Part shown: piece after piece, positions 45,025 to 55,979 of the stretch
How positions within the stretch are numbered: the stretch's first letter is position 1
How the letters are laid out: every line of letters starts with the position of its first letter
NCBI GenBank assembly: GCA_002917075.1
Contig: NTMA01000017.1
Location: 254,589-318,588 of the forward strand
Direction: 5' to 3'
Length of the DNA stretch: 64,000 nt
Origin: Hawksworthiomyces lignivorus
Lineage: Eukaryota; Ascomycota; Sordariomycetes; Ophiostomatales; Ophiostomataceae
Program-made: the position numbers and the translations under genes
Notes under the pieces: model-generated
Seen by the model: the letters and a program-made list of their open reading frames with translations, nothing else
Told to the model about the DNA's origin: nothing
Database searches by the model: none

Positions 45025-45973
45025 TTACTGCTTCTTGTCTTTTGCGCGATAAAAGTAACTGGCTGCGTGTCAGCACGGCAGCCCGATTTCAAAATCTACA
45101 CAATAGCGGAAATGGACAACATGAAAAGAAGAGGAAAGTAGAGGAGAGGACTCACCTTGCAAACGCTCCCTCGACCAGCCCGACCGCGCCCAGCAGGCCG
45201 AGCCCTGCGGCCGCGCTCTTCCAGCTCAGCTGGCCGCGCTCGTAGAGGCCCCAGGCGCGGAAGCCCAGCAGCGCGCCCAGGCCGACCACGGCGGCCAGGT
45301 TGCCGGCGACGACCAGCTGCGCCGTCCGCGGGTGGTCCGCCTCCAGCGCGGCAAACTGGTGCACCAGCCAGCGGTCGGCCCGGTGTGCCGAGTCTGCCGC
45401 CGACTTCTCGGCGGCGCGCACCTTGTCGGCGACCTTGGCTGCTTTCGCCTTGGTGGCTTTGGCGGCTTTGCTGCTGCTGCCCGCCGCCTTTTTCCCCTTG
45501 CCCTTGCTGCCGCCGGCGGCGGCGGCGGCCTCGGCGGTAGCCTGCTCCTTGGCGAGGTCTAGCTCGCGCGCGAGGCGCTCGGCCTCCGTCTCCGCGGCGT
45601 CGTCCTGCTCCTGGAAGTCTGTGGAGATGGTGTGCACAGACGGGGAGTCGACGTCGACGAGCGAGACGGTGGAGGCGACGGACTCGGTGGTCTCGAGCTC
45701 AGTAGGCTGTGGAGGGACAGCCTGGGCGAGCGGGTTAGAAAGAATACAAGAAATGCAGCAAACGACACAAAAGCGCAAAAAATAGACTACACGGTTCTCA
45801 TACGTCTTCAGCGGACTGCTTGGGGCCCTTGGCCGCGACCTCTGCGTAGGACACTGGAATAGGGGAAGCAGAGAGTGGTTAGCACAGCATATCAGAGAAA
45901 AAAAAAAAATAGATCCTAAAAAGTTTCATGTGATTAAGAGTAGGAGATTCATGGAAGCTGGGCCGCGCTTACT
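45025..45973 (-). CDS. OM14-type mitochondrial outer-membrane protein, start codon split by an intron
   Basis: Four exons in gene order (A of the start codon at 45973; 45804-45853; 45156-45721; 45025-45058) give 216 residues. The leader ends CTTAAAA before a GTAAGC donor, and the acceptor at 45854 is followed by TGTCCTACGC, so splicing creates AAAATGTCC. No other ATG fits MSYAEVAAKGPK. The middle is an acidic then Lys/Ala-rich coiled region. The C-terminal domain, HPRTAQLVVAGNLAAVVGLG through RAWGLYERGQLSWKSAAAGLG, has two or three hydrophobic segments and matches the OM14 C-terminal domain. Yeast Om14 is an outer-membrane receptor for ribosome-bound nascent-chain complex. The protein ends SYFYRAKDKKQ, with a basic tail. 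Confidence 0.75.
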
Positions 45974-47081
45974 TTTAAGGGTGATGCAAGTCGTTACCAC
46001 GCTGTATGTAGTGCAATAGATACGATGCGATTGTCACCGAGCTGTTCGATCATGTAGGAATATAAATGATCGAAAAAATAGGGTTGGAAATGATACACCA
46101 AGAAGATCAAACGGATGCTTAGTCCTGCCTGTGATGAGATTTAATAGAACCGCAAAACGGGCAAGGTGAGCTGGCAGTCGGTTGGCTACCCTTGCAGGAT
46201 GGTGACTTCACACACTGAAAAGGAAAAGCGGTGGGATTGGGGCGAGGGTTCTGGCCGAAAAGGGCTGCCTCGAATGGGAGGGAACAAAAAGCTTTTTCGA
46301 CGACTAGGAATGTGCTTTGATGCCGTCTGCATGTGGCGCTTCTCGCACACCTGTACAGCTGCAAGTACTCAAAGCAGCCGTCCTCTCTGCTGGCATGACT
46401 GGGCACGAACGCGCGATGACGTCGACATTTCTATGGTGGATTTTGCCTTTGCGCAAAGCAGCGGATCGCAGCGATGGCGTCTAAGTCATGGTTTAGGCGC
46501 TGGTCGAGACTAAAAGTGGTACCCAGGGACCCATACATTTAGTACGTTACGGAGATGTATTGCATATCGTGCGCTGTAGAGTGGAGCCCCCCTAGCACAA
46601 AAACGGATGAGAAATATGACTTGGATGGACCTTAAGGCCAGGCCATGAGACGTACAGTCTTTGAAAGTGGATGAAAGGCATTTGGTGCAAATTCTAGAGT
46701 CTCAAAGAAAATAAGTCAGAGGTCATACGTATAGAAATAAATCAGGCCGTGTGACGAGGCTTGATAGCCTACATTTGCGTCTCTAGCGAGATTTTTCTAT
46801 GCGTATAGGTTATCTTTACGTGACGTGCCAGTGAAGAGAAAGAGAGGTTTTTGTTTATTTACAAGGTATCTATGCTTTTTTCCTCTTTAACACACATTAT
46901 ACATAAAGTACATAGCACGGAAAGGTAATCCGAAGCAGAAAAGTTGTGATAAGGAGTCCGTAGGAGAGACTCGCTAATATTCCCTTGTCGTCAAAAATGG
47001 CGCTCTTGTTTTCTTTCCGTGCTTCTGCTGCTGCCACTGCTGCTGCTGCCTATTCGTTTCTCATCTCGTTATTCTTCTTCT
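45974..47081. other. Intergenic region between OM14-type gene and MIA40
   Basis: No gene is supported; the frame at 46166-46513 shows no features. It should hold the OM14-type leader and promoter and the MIA40 3' end. Confidence 0.5.
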
Positions 47082-48295
47082 TTACTTCCGCTTTGGCTCG
47101 GCGGCCGATGTCGCATCCCAAGCGGCCTTGGGTACGTGGCCCTCGTCGAAGCTGCCGGGCTTCTTGCTGCTGTTCTCACTGTCGCTGGGGATAGCCTGTA
47201 CCACCTCCAGTTCTGCGGGGGCCGACTCGCTGGGGGAGGGAGTAATATCGCTGGTGGCCTTGCTCGTCGTCTGGGACTCGGCTTCGGTCGCCTGGGGGGT
47301 GGGAGCTGCTGCCGCTGGCGCCGCGACAGCCGTAGTGCTCTTCTCTGCCTCCTTGGCCTCGGTCGCCTCGCTCACGCCAGGATCCTTGGCGGCGTCCACA
47401 GCGGCAGAGACGCCCTCCACCGGTGCGGGCTGCTGCTGGTCGGGCTCGCCGTCTTGCTCATCGTCAGCCAGCTCGGCACCGTAGATCTCGGGGTACTGTC
47501 GGAAGCAGTCCTGCATGTGCCTTGAAGAAAGTTAGCATTGGGGAGATGAAAAACCAGCGGATGTGAGAAAAAGAGGGAAAAGAAAGGCGTGGCATACTGG
47601 AACTTCTCAATGCAGTCCATTCCCTTGGGCTCCTCCTCCGAGTACACGAAACAGCTGAATGCCGTCTTGAACTCCTCGCCGCATGGTCCGTGGGCCATGC
47701 CGCCGAGGCAAGGGCAGTCCCAGTTGATCTCGCCCGTCTCGGGGTTGAACGCGCCCTGCTGGCTCGCCTCTTCCTCGAGCGCCTCGGGAGACTCGCCACC
47801 GCTGGCAAAGCTGCCCTCGCCCGCGGCAGCCGAGGTGACAGCCTTGTCGTCGGCTGTCTCCTTCTCTCTCTTGGGCTTCTTTGCGGCGGCGACGGCCTTC
47901 TTCTCTGCCTCCTGCTTCTGCTTCTCTTCTAAGACGGCGTCGATGGTGCGGAATTCGGCTTCGTCGGCAAGTGCCGGTTGTGCGGAGATGGTATGGCCTG
48001 GGAGGGAGTGTCAGTGTGACGGACGCAAATGCAAATTCGGGAGGTAAAGCTTCGGGGAGCGGGACTGTCGCCGGGGTGGAAACATACGAGTCGCTTCGTC
48101 GGCGAATATTGGGCTTGTGTTGTACCAGTACAAGGCACCAATAGCCAGACCCCATCTCGCAGCGGAGCCCTTCCACGTCCCCCTCTTGGCCGCTGAGGCC
48201 GTGCTGACAAACCGCCGGGAACTGCCAGAAACTGCCGGCTGGCGGAGGGCCCGGAGCAGGGGAGCCCCGGAAGAGCGTAGTGAGGCACGATACAT
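47082..48295 (-). CDS. MIA40: Mia40, mitochondrial intermembrane-space import and assembly oxidoreductase
   Basis: Three exons in gene order (48088-48295, 47598-47997, 47082-47520) encode 348 residues. An N-terminal basic presequence is followed by one membrane anchor ([18 protein letters not shown]), as in fungal Mia40. The redox-active CPC motif is at Cys164-Cys166 ([10 protein letters not shown]). The twin CX9C motifs are exact: Cys175/Cys185 and Cys198/Cys208, the second pair rebuilt across an intron (EKFQ-HMQDCF). A long acidic, Ala/Pro/Glu-rich tail follows. Mia40 oxidises small cysteine-rich proteins in the intermembrane space and passes electrons to Erv1. The assignment is essentially certain. 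Confidence 0.96.
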
Positions 48296-49121
48296 TAGAA
48301 TATGTCGCAGCGCTGAACGCTGTGAAACAGGGCGAAAATTAAAAGGAAGAAGAAAAAAGAAGAAGGAAAACACAAAGGAAATAGTCGCAAGGACAAGAAA
48401 ACAGCGAGGGGGAAAGAAAACGAATGGTCAGCCAACAATGATCCGAAGATCTGGAATGGTTTGAAATGCTGGCCACAGAAAAAATTGGCGAGCCGAATTG
48501 GTCAGCAGAAAGTGGAAAACGCTCCGTAGCTCTGGGATCTGAAATTCCGACGAACTTAGCTCTGTGATTGGCTAGCAAGCTCCAGCGCAAACGGGTGGCA
48601 CCTGAAGAGGGTGAGCCAGGATTAGTATTTCATGGCAAACTAAGCCGCCAAGGTCCAAAATGAGTAAGATAGAGAGGGCACAGTCATTTTCATAGCATGG
48701 AATTCAAGATACATAGAAATAACAAGTCATAGCTGTAAGCAGAAGAGCTTCTTTGCATCACATTCTAAATACGAACAACCATTCTCCAACATGGAATTAT
48801 GTCTGGATCACAGCCTTGCGATTTGGCAATTATGAATACATAGGTAAGCAAGAGTTCTTTATCAGTGGCAGGCACTATCTTACACTGAGCGGTTGCCCCC
48901 CCATTCTTGAGTTGGACGGCGGAGTAGCTGCCTGTTTAGTACTGTCTCACTCGCCTTAGTCTCTTCAAACTGCAATTTTCTGTAAATCCGTCACGTACTC
49001 TGATGCAATTGTGATCTCTTCTTCTTTTCGGTCTTTTTTTTCTTCTATTCTTCTGCTTCGTCACAATCCAGCGTCAATATTGAGAAATATATGTGCGATA
49101 CAATTACACAGTTCCAATAGA
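48296..49121. promoter_or_regulatory. Divergent promoter region, MIA40 / thiamine pyrophosphokinase
   Basis: No gene is seen. The region separates two divergent housekeeping genes by about 0.8 kb; no specific operator was recognised. Confidence 0.5.
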
Positions 49122-50152
49122 ATGCCTTCTCTCCCACACGGAACCGTCTATGACTGGTTCCCAGCACGCTATCTCCAGCAGTCGCCAAAGGAAGAACCAG
49201 AAGCCTTTGCGATTGTTATCCTAAATCAAGAGCTGCTGCGTCTAGATACAATCAAGCATTTGTGGACACAGTGTAGGTCCAGGACAATCTAGCGCTAATC
49301 CATATACATATGGAGAGACGACTTGAACCCGTGTGATTAAAATATGTCGTGTGCCTCCTCGATCTAACCTGCCCTTTGAATTTAGCATCTTTTCGGGTGG
49401 CTGCAGACGGTGGCGCAAACCAACTGCTCGATGTCGTAGAGGCAGACAAACATATATCATTTGTACGTCTTGTCTCCTTGACTGCCATCGCTGTTGTCGC
49501 CCCGGTCAAATTTATATGGATATATATCAGCTCACACGTGCCGTAGAAGGAACTCGACGTCATTATTGGCGACCTCGACTCTCTTCGCACAGACACTCGT
49601 GCCTATTTTGAGACCTCCAACGACAAAAACCAGTCCACAGAGGTCATCCATGATCCGGACCAGTACTCGACTGACTTTAGCAAGGCCGTCAAATACATTC
49701 GTTTACAACGCCCAGGCATCAACATCATAGCTCTGGGAGGCGTAGGCGGTCGTGTTGACCAGGGCCTCAGCCAGCTACACCACTTGTACTTGTTTCAGGA
49801 CGAGGACGACAGAGACCGGGGCTCCGTCCAAGCAGGCCGATACTTCTACTTGCTGTCGAGTGACAGTTTCACGTTCTTGCTCCCCCCGGGCCACCACCGC
49901 ATCCACGTGCGCGAGCCAGGAGCTGACGGCCAGCCGGGCCAAGAAGTTTTCGCAAAGCACGTGGGCATCTTGCCTCTGCAAGGGCCCAGCATCATCACGA
50001 CCCGAGGGCTGGAGTGGGATGTGCAGAACTGGAAAACGCAGTTTGGCGGACAGATTTCGACCAGCAACCACGTACTTCCTGAGACCCGTGTAGTCGAAAT
50101 CGAGACGGACAAGGCCGTGATTTTCACCATAGCACTAAAGGACCCAGAGTAA
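49122..50152 (+). CDS. Thiamine pyrophosphokinase
   Basis: Three exons (49122-49272, 49386-49462, 49547-50152) give 277 residues. Substrate and metal motifs are SSFRVAADGGANQLLD, VIIGDLDSLR with the conserved aspartates, STDFSKAVKYI and GGVGGRVDQGLSQLH. The thiamine-binding C-terminal domain has GLEWDVQNWKTQFGGQISTSNH. The enzyme transfers pyrophosphate from ATP to thiamine, giving the coenzyme thiamine diphosphate, in the cytosol. The second exon is only 77 bp and its acceptor was chosen to restore the ADGGAN motif. Length and motif order are normal for fungal Thi80 proteins. Confidence 0.94.
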
Positions 50153-50607
50153 ACAAGGATCTTGGTCCATTGTCTGCTTACTCGCTTTTATTTAGTGCTC
50201 TTTCGGCCGTTGGGTGTTTACAGGCGCACTCGAAAGATTTGTTGGTGTTTTTCAAATATTTTATCTTATTAGAAATGCCCGCCATGACCTGTTCAAGCCA
50301 ATATGATTAGTTACACCTGTATACAATGGAATGCAATGCCAGCTTCTACAGCTGAATCAACAACTGGATGGCAGCGTCAAGTGAAGGCTGGCCAGAGACA
50401 ATTTTGAATCCGTCCCAACATGTCCCAAACAATTTATAGCAGATCCAGAAACGCCGCGCTGATGAAAGTATGGACGACAAGCTTCCCCCACGAAAGAAAA
50501 AAAGATCGACATCATGCCGTCTCGAACAGAGCCATCAGTCGTACAATTTGCCTTGTTCTTCTTTCCATATCCCTCCCCCCTCTCCGGCTCTACGCGGCTG
50601 GCCTGCC
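50153..50607. other. Convergent intergenic region, thiamine pyrophosphokinase / BOS1
   Basis: No gene. The 3' sequences of two converging genes. Confidence 0.5.
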
Positions 50608-51517
50608 TCACCGCAAGAAGTGCAGGCACAGCCAGCAGAAGAGGAAAAACACGACCACGCCCGCCCCGAAGATCCACTTGTCTTCGCGCGCCCGCCGCTC
50701 GATCATCCGAATTGTGTCGCCGCTGATGCCCAGCGTATTCGCCACCGTGTACATACGCTTCTGCGTGTTCTTCAGCATGTCGCGCTGGTGGCTGAGGTCG
50801 CCCAGCACCGCCTGACCCCGCGCAATGTATTCGTCGAGCGCCGTGTTGGTACTCGCGAAGAAGGTCTGCTCCCGCAGCGCGTGCGTCTCGCGCGTCTGCA
50901 GGTCCGCCGCGCTCGGCCCCCGCTCGGCCGTGCTCATCGTCCGTGCGTGTCCGCCTCCTCCTCCGCCGCCGCCTACGCCGTATCCTGTGCTCGTGCTCGT
51001 CGCATACGGGTTCTCTGGTGTGGCCGCTGCGAAAGGCCGCCGCCCCAGCAGCTCCGTGCGGTTGCGCTGGTGTGCGGCGTCCTCGCGCGCCGCCTTGAGG
51101 CCGTCAAACTGCGCGCGGAACTCGCCCAGCTCTGTGCGAAAGTTGCGGATCCGGTCCAGCGCTTTTTCTTGCTTGGCCGGGTTTAGCTCCTGTTTTGCCA
51201 ACCCATTGTATTCGTCGACGGTGCGCGCAAACGCCGTCAGGCTCGCCGACAGGGCGCCGAACGCCGCCGGCAGCATTTGCGGCGAGGCGGCGCCGCTGTC
51301 GTCGGATGCGGCCTGGTCCGCCGCGGCCAGAGCGGCCGACAGGGACGACAGGTCTTTGCGGATGGAGGTGCTCTGCTTGAGCGCGCTGTTGAATGCGGTG
51401 TTCTGTTCGGCGGGAAGAAGAGACACCCGTTAGCTGAGAGAGGCACGAGGGATAGGAGAGACATGAGAGACCCGAGCAGTCTTCTCAGAGACACGGGGCA
51501 GTCAAAGTACGCACCAT
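50608..51517 (-). CDS. BOS1: Bos1-type Golgi SNARE (membrin family), intron directly after the ATG
   Basis: Two exons in gene order (51515-51517, only the ATG, and 50608-51402) give 265 residues. The protein begins M-NTAFNSALKQSTSIRKDL, matching the MN start of Bos1 proteins. The alternative of starting at a GTG codon in exon 2 is less likely. A helical N-terminal domain, a Gly/Ser-rich linker and a SNARE motif (ALDEYIARGQAVLGDLSHQRDMLKNTQKRM) precede a C-terminal membrane anchor (WIFGAGVVVFFLFCWLCLHF), as expected for a tail-anchored SNARE. Bos1 acts in ER-to-Golgi vesicle fusion. The 112-bp intron starts with GTGCGT right after the start codon. Confidence 0.85.
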
Positions 51518-52951
51518 TTTGAAAGTTTCTTGCCAGCAATTCCCAAATTCTCAATCACACTCGAGTTGGCGCACGCTCGCGTCGTAGAATTAAACTGACG
51601 ATCTGGCTTTGTTTTGCACTGTTTGCGACCTGACCTGACGTAGCCCTCTTCAACGACCGTTGTCTAGCTTTGGCAACGGTGGCCGATTCTTCAGGTCTAG
51701 CCAGCACGCTATCAAGTTTTTAGTGGTAGCCTGGGCTTTATTTCGCCACCGCCTACCTAAACGGGACGTTTAAATGAACTCTCTATAAATTACTGGTTAG
51801 TCAGCAGGTAATGCCACGTGCATTTTCCTTCTATAAGTGACCTACAGCATAGCTCTGGCAGCCAATTGACCAATACGCAGCAGAGGGGAGGACCACAGCA
51901 ATAGTATAGCAGGAGAGTACGGAGTGCCGAGTATGATATTATTATCGCATTTTGGATTGTTAAGTCTATATTTGTTCTGTGTTCTCTTTTCTTTTCTGGT
52001 AGCTATTAAAAACAAATATAAATAAATAAATATAAATAAATATAAATAAATAACAAGTAAACCAAAAAAAGGGTTAAATATTAGCGTTCTTGCTTCTCAC
52101 AGAATAAGATTCTGTATGTTTCCTTCCTACAGCCTTCGGACAAGATAACCGTTACCTTATTGTTCAGTTCCTTCTCGACTTCTTTTCTGGGATCTGTAGA
52201 AGACGCTTGGGTGAATAATGATAGGGCGAATCCAAAGCTCCGAGCCTATAATTCTCTTATAATTAAACTTGTCAGGCTCAGACAAGTAATATTGAATATT
52301 AAACACTCAATTGCAGAAACGACAATTCAACTGATACCTGAGGCAAAAGCTAAGTAGTGAACAAATTGGGTGTTCAGTGTACGAGACCCGCTTTGAGAGC
52401 TGTTTCATAGTGAACAAAATACTTTGACTTGGCTTTGGTTTCAATTAGTTGGGTAGTCAACAGAGGGCTGTGTGTAACATGAAGCTGAGCGCTCTCTCCA
52501 AACAAAAATCTTTCACTAGAGACACACCGGCGTCTCTCATAATTTGTACGTTTCTATCATAACGAATCGTGTATATATACTCATCTCATGTTTCTAACTC
52601 TCGTGTATATGTATGTATGAATGTATTTTATTTACATCGAAGTAATCTCTATGACCGGCTCTGAATTGTTTATATCTTACTACGAAAATTGTAAATACAA
52701 TGCCCATTGGTCTGAGAAAGACACAAGTTACTTTGTGTATATGTATTGCGTTACTGATTGAATTAGCTGCAACATAATGAATGACAGCTTCGAACGGTAC
52801 CTCGACAAGCCTGTCGACTTCTTTCAGCTGCTTGACGATAGTGAAAGGGGACTATTTTATTTCACTCTAGGTAGGCCGAAAGGGTCCCAGCTCAAGCTTA
52901 TGTATACATTTCTCTCGAAGATTTGTACAGCTAATAACTAGGACAGACTAT
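51518..52951. other. AT-rich intergenic region with ATAAA-type repeats
   Basis: No supported gene in 1.4 kb. It contains an AAATA-type microsatellite at about 52012-52052. The frame at 52160-52357 is AT-rich without features. This is unusually AT-rich compared with flanking genes. Confidence 0.5.
52012..52052. repeat. AATA/TAAA microsatellite
   Basis: Imperfect repeats of AAATA and TAAA lie in the AT-rich spacer. No gene or transposon end was associated with them. Confidence 0.6.
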
Positions 52952-55448
52952 ATGACTGATAGCTTGCTGGCTGGAGGCGGGCTTCCACCAACAGATATTT
53001 TGGGCAACCTTACAAACAAAGCACACATCGTAGCATACGTCATGAAGTTCATCCAAGCCCATAGCAGTGACACACTCAGAAACAGCGTGGCCGCGCTGCA
53101 GTCTTGGAGGCCCTATGCTACAACAGTTTCACCTGGCCAGCCAGCGGGTCACCGTACCCGCGCCACGACACGTGCTAGGAAGTCCGATGCGCCTTTGAAC
53201 GGAGCCGTCCTTCTTGATGGCCAGTCATCCACATGGAGTCGCCGCCTGCAAGAAAAGAGTCCCACCTACCATGGTGGATCTGGACCGCTGATTCAGAACT
53301 ACTTTGAGGCCTGCCAGGTCCGCGCTGAATACGCCAGCCTCGAATTCAAAGACGTAGCTGCTCAGAGGGAGACCGAATTCCCCGTCGCGTTTGGTGAGCA
53401 GCAGAAGCTGGTGGCCGAGCTCTACGATGCCATCATGAACATGGACGGCATTCTGGAAAAGAAGCGTCCGATCCTGATCAAGAAAGGAGGAAACGGCACT
53501 GTGGCGGACAAACGTAAGCGACTCGATAGCAGCAACGAAGACGATGAAGATGCCGGAGAAGGGAGCGGCGCGAGCGGCGACGATGCTGCGAGGGATGAGG
53601 GCAGCCGCAGCTGCACGCCGGAGACAGTCGATAACAACAATGGCAGCCCAGCTGGTGAAAAGAATCCTTCGACGGACCGGCGTCCTGAGCTTAAGGAGAC
53701 TATCAGCGTGGTCAAAGTTAAGAGCCTCAGTCGCATCGAGATAGAGATGCTCAGCTGGGAAATCTTGGTAAGTATTTAAACACCTGAGGTGTGAAGGGCT
53801 GGAGAAGGTAAAAAAAAAAAAAACATGAAGCTTACTATATGGCTAGCATGCCATCCGCGACATCGACTGCGGCAGGCTGCCGTTTTTGGCCTGGAGCGGC
53901 AAGGACTGGGGCTGGGACGCGCAGTTTGGCAGCTTCGGCGAGCGGTTTGCGGCGGTGGCGGAGACGCTGCGGCGGTCCAAGGCGGCGGTGTGCAGTTTGT
54001 TGGAGTCTGACTACATGGCGCGGCTGGCGGCGCACCCCCGGCGCGAGTACCGCCGCAAGGAGAACAACCGCTCGCAGAACGCGGAGCGCAACGCGCAAGT
54101 GTTTGTCGGCCGCCATGCCATCGGCACCGGCCAGGTGCAAGTGGCCAGCTCGGGCGACCTTAAGGACCGCGACGGCAACGTGGTGGCCACGGCATCGGCC
54201 GACTACAGCGGCCTGATCGAGCAGACGCGCAAGCTCGGCGAGATGGGCCGGCGGGAGAACAAGCGATCCCGTACGGCCGGTGGCGGGGCCTACACCGATG
54301 GCAGCTTTGCTGCTGCTGCGAGCAGCAGCGGCACGGCCCCAGCTGGCGTGACCGGCCGGCGGCCCAGGGCCCGCCACCAGAAAGCGGCAAAGATGACAGC
54401 AGCGGCGCCCGCCACCGGGGTCCAGCCGTTGACCAGCAACCGCCCAACAAATGAGAGCGCGCTGCATATGTCTATGCAGCCAAACATCCCGTCGCCGTCG
54501 CCAGCGCAGATCGCACAGAGACGTGGCGTTTTCTCGTCTGGCAATGTGCCGACGCTCCTCACGCCGCCAAGCAGCACCACCACCTCTCCTTCTTCGGATG
54601 GGACGCAGCCACCCTTGAGCGGAAGCAGCATTCCACTAGCCTGGAGCGCAGCTGCTTCGATGTTTTTTGGCATCCAGCCAGAAGTTGTGCCACCAGCTGC
54701 CCTTGCCAATACTGGTGATGGTAAACTACATGGGCTTCCTTCACTCGGCTCCAGTTTCGGGGCGCCGAACTGTAGCATAGATACCAATGGAAGCATAGAT
54801 AACAGCATGCTGTCTTTTCAGTCAAATGGTTGCAATGAGACCGCAGGAGGGTCGGCAACCTCTGTGGCTGTCACATCTGTAGACGTCACCATGGAGGACA
54901 ACGTGTTTGGCATCTGCAGCACTGTGCCAATCGTAGCAGAGGTGTCGCAAAATGCCAGCCAGCCTCATAGTCTACACCAGGCGCCCCATCAAGAGCAGCA
55001 GCAGCAGCAGAATCTGTTGGACACAGCGCTCTCAAACGGCCAGCGCTGGCCAAATCTCTTTCTCCAAGAGCTCTTCGATTCTATGCTTCCGTCACAGTTT
55101 GTGACGCCTTCGGTCCTCCAGGACGACGATTTCTTGTCTCTTGATGAGTCTGCGCCGGCCTGGAACATCGGGCTCCAGCCAACCACGGGCAACGACAGCG
55201 ACACAGCGACTGGGGAGATGGCGACGACAGAGAACAAGCTACAGCAGGCGCCCCAACAAAACCTACCGCTGCTGGGCAGCATTGACATTGAGGCATCAGG
55301 GGATTCTGACTTGTGGTCGCTTGGCTTCGACGCTAAACTCGCCGACGGCTGCGATAATGAATTCGAAAACGAAGCAAGTGGCTTTGTCTGGGATGATGTG
55401 CTAGTAGCGCGTCCCAAAAACGACGCCACCAACAAAAGTGTCGTCTAA
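52952..55448 (+). CDS. Large nuclear-looking protein of unknown function
   Basis: Two exons (52952-53767 and 53847-55448) give 805 residues; I do not recognise the family. The junction EMLSWEIL-HAIRDIDCGRLP is supported by frame and by acceptor TGGCTAG. A conserved-looking core spans the junction: RIEIEMLSWEILHAIRDIDC, then PFLAWSGKDWGWDAQFGSFG and SLLESDYMARLAAHPRREY. An acidic, Ser-rich segment with a basic KRKRLD patch (about 188-230) precedes the core. The C-terminal 350 residues are disordered, with Gln and Ser/Thr runs and aromatic-acidic patches (NLFLQELFDSMLPSQF and DDDFLSLDESAPAWNIGL) that resemble activation domains. Upstream coding exons cannot be excluded. A transcription-related role is a guess from composition only. 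Confidence 0.7.
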
Positions 55449-55979
55449 AATGCTCATTTTTATTTTGAGGATCATAGCGAAAATATGGTGTAGGGCTAGA
55501 GAGGAAGATATGGGGGGCCTTCTTGATTTTATGCGAAGATCTGCTAGCAGCCGCAAGGCTCGGAGTCATGGAGTAGAATGGCGTCAGGAAAATGTAGGCA
55601 ATGCATTGGAAATGCACCGAGTACCAAGGCAGAATTGGAACTCCCATGATAGGTCTCAGAAAGAAAATACAGGAATACAACACATTGGAGGAAAGCATAT
55701 GTTCACCATACGACGCTGTGATGCTTTGGGTGGCCATGAAATGAGTAGACTGTGGGCGGAAGATAGTGTGATTTGCGCTCTGTAGATTTCTCCCTGGAGA
55801 ACCACGCGCTGTTAAATATCCTACATATGACAAAGAACGTGAATACATGGAACTTTGGCACCTTGGTTGCAACGCCCTTGATTGCAGCAAGACGGCTGCC
55901 CAGTCCTGAACGACTTTTGTGTGGTGGAGGAAATCAAACCCTGGTCGAAAAGAAAAAAAAATTAAAACCCTCCAGCTCT
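55449..55979. other. Convergent intergenic region, unknown gene / FIP1
   Basis: No supported gene. Open frames here overlap the 3' ends of the flanking genes in other frames. Confidence 0.5.

Noticed and set aside
52160..52357. 65-codon frame in the AT-rich spacer
   Set aside because: AT-rich, no features, and no splice partners; likely chance.
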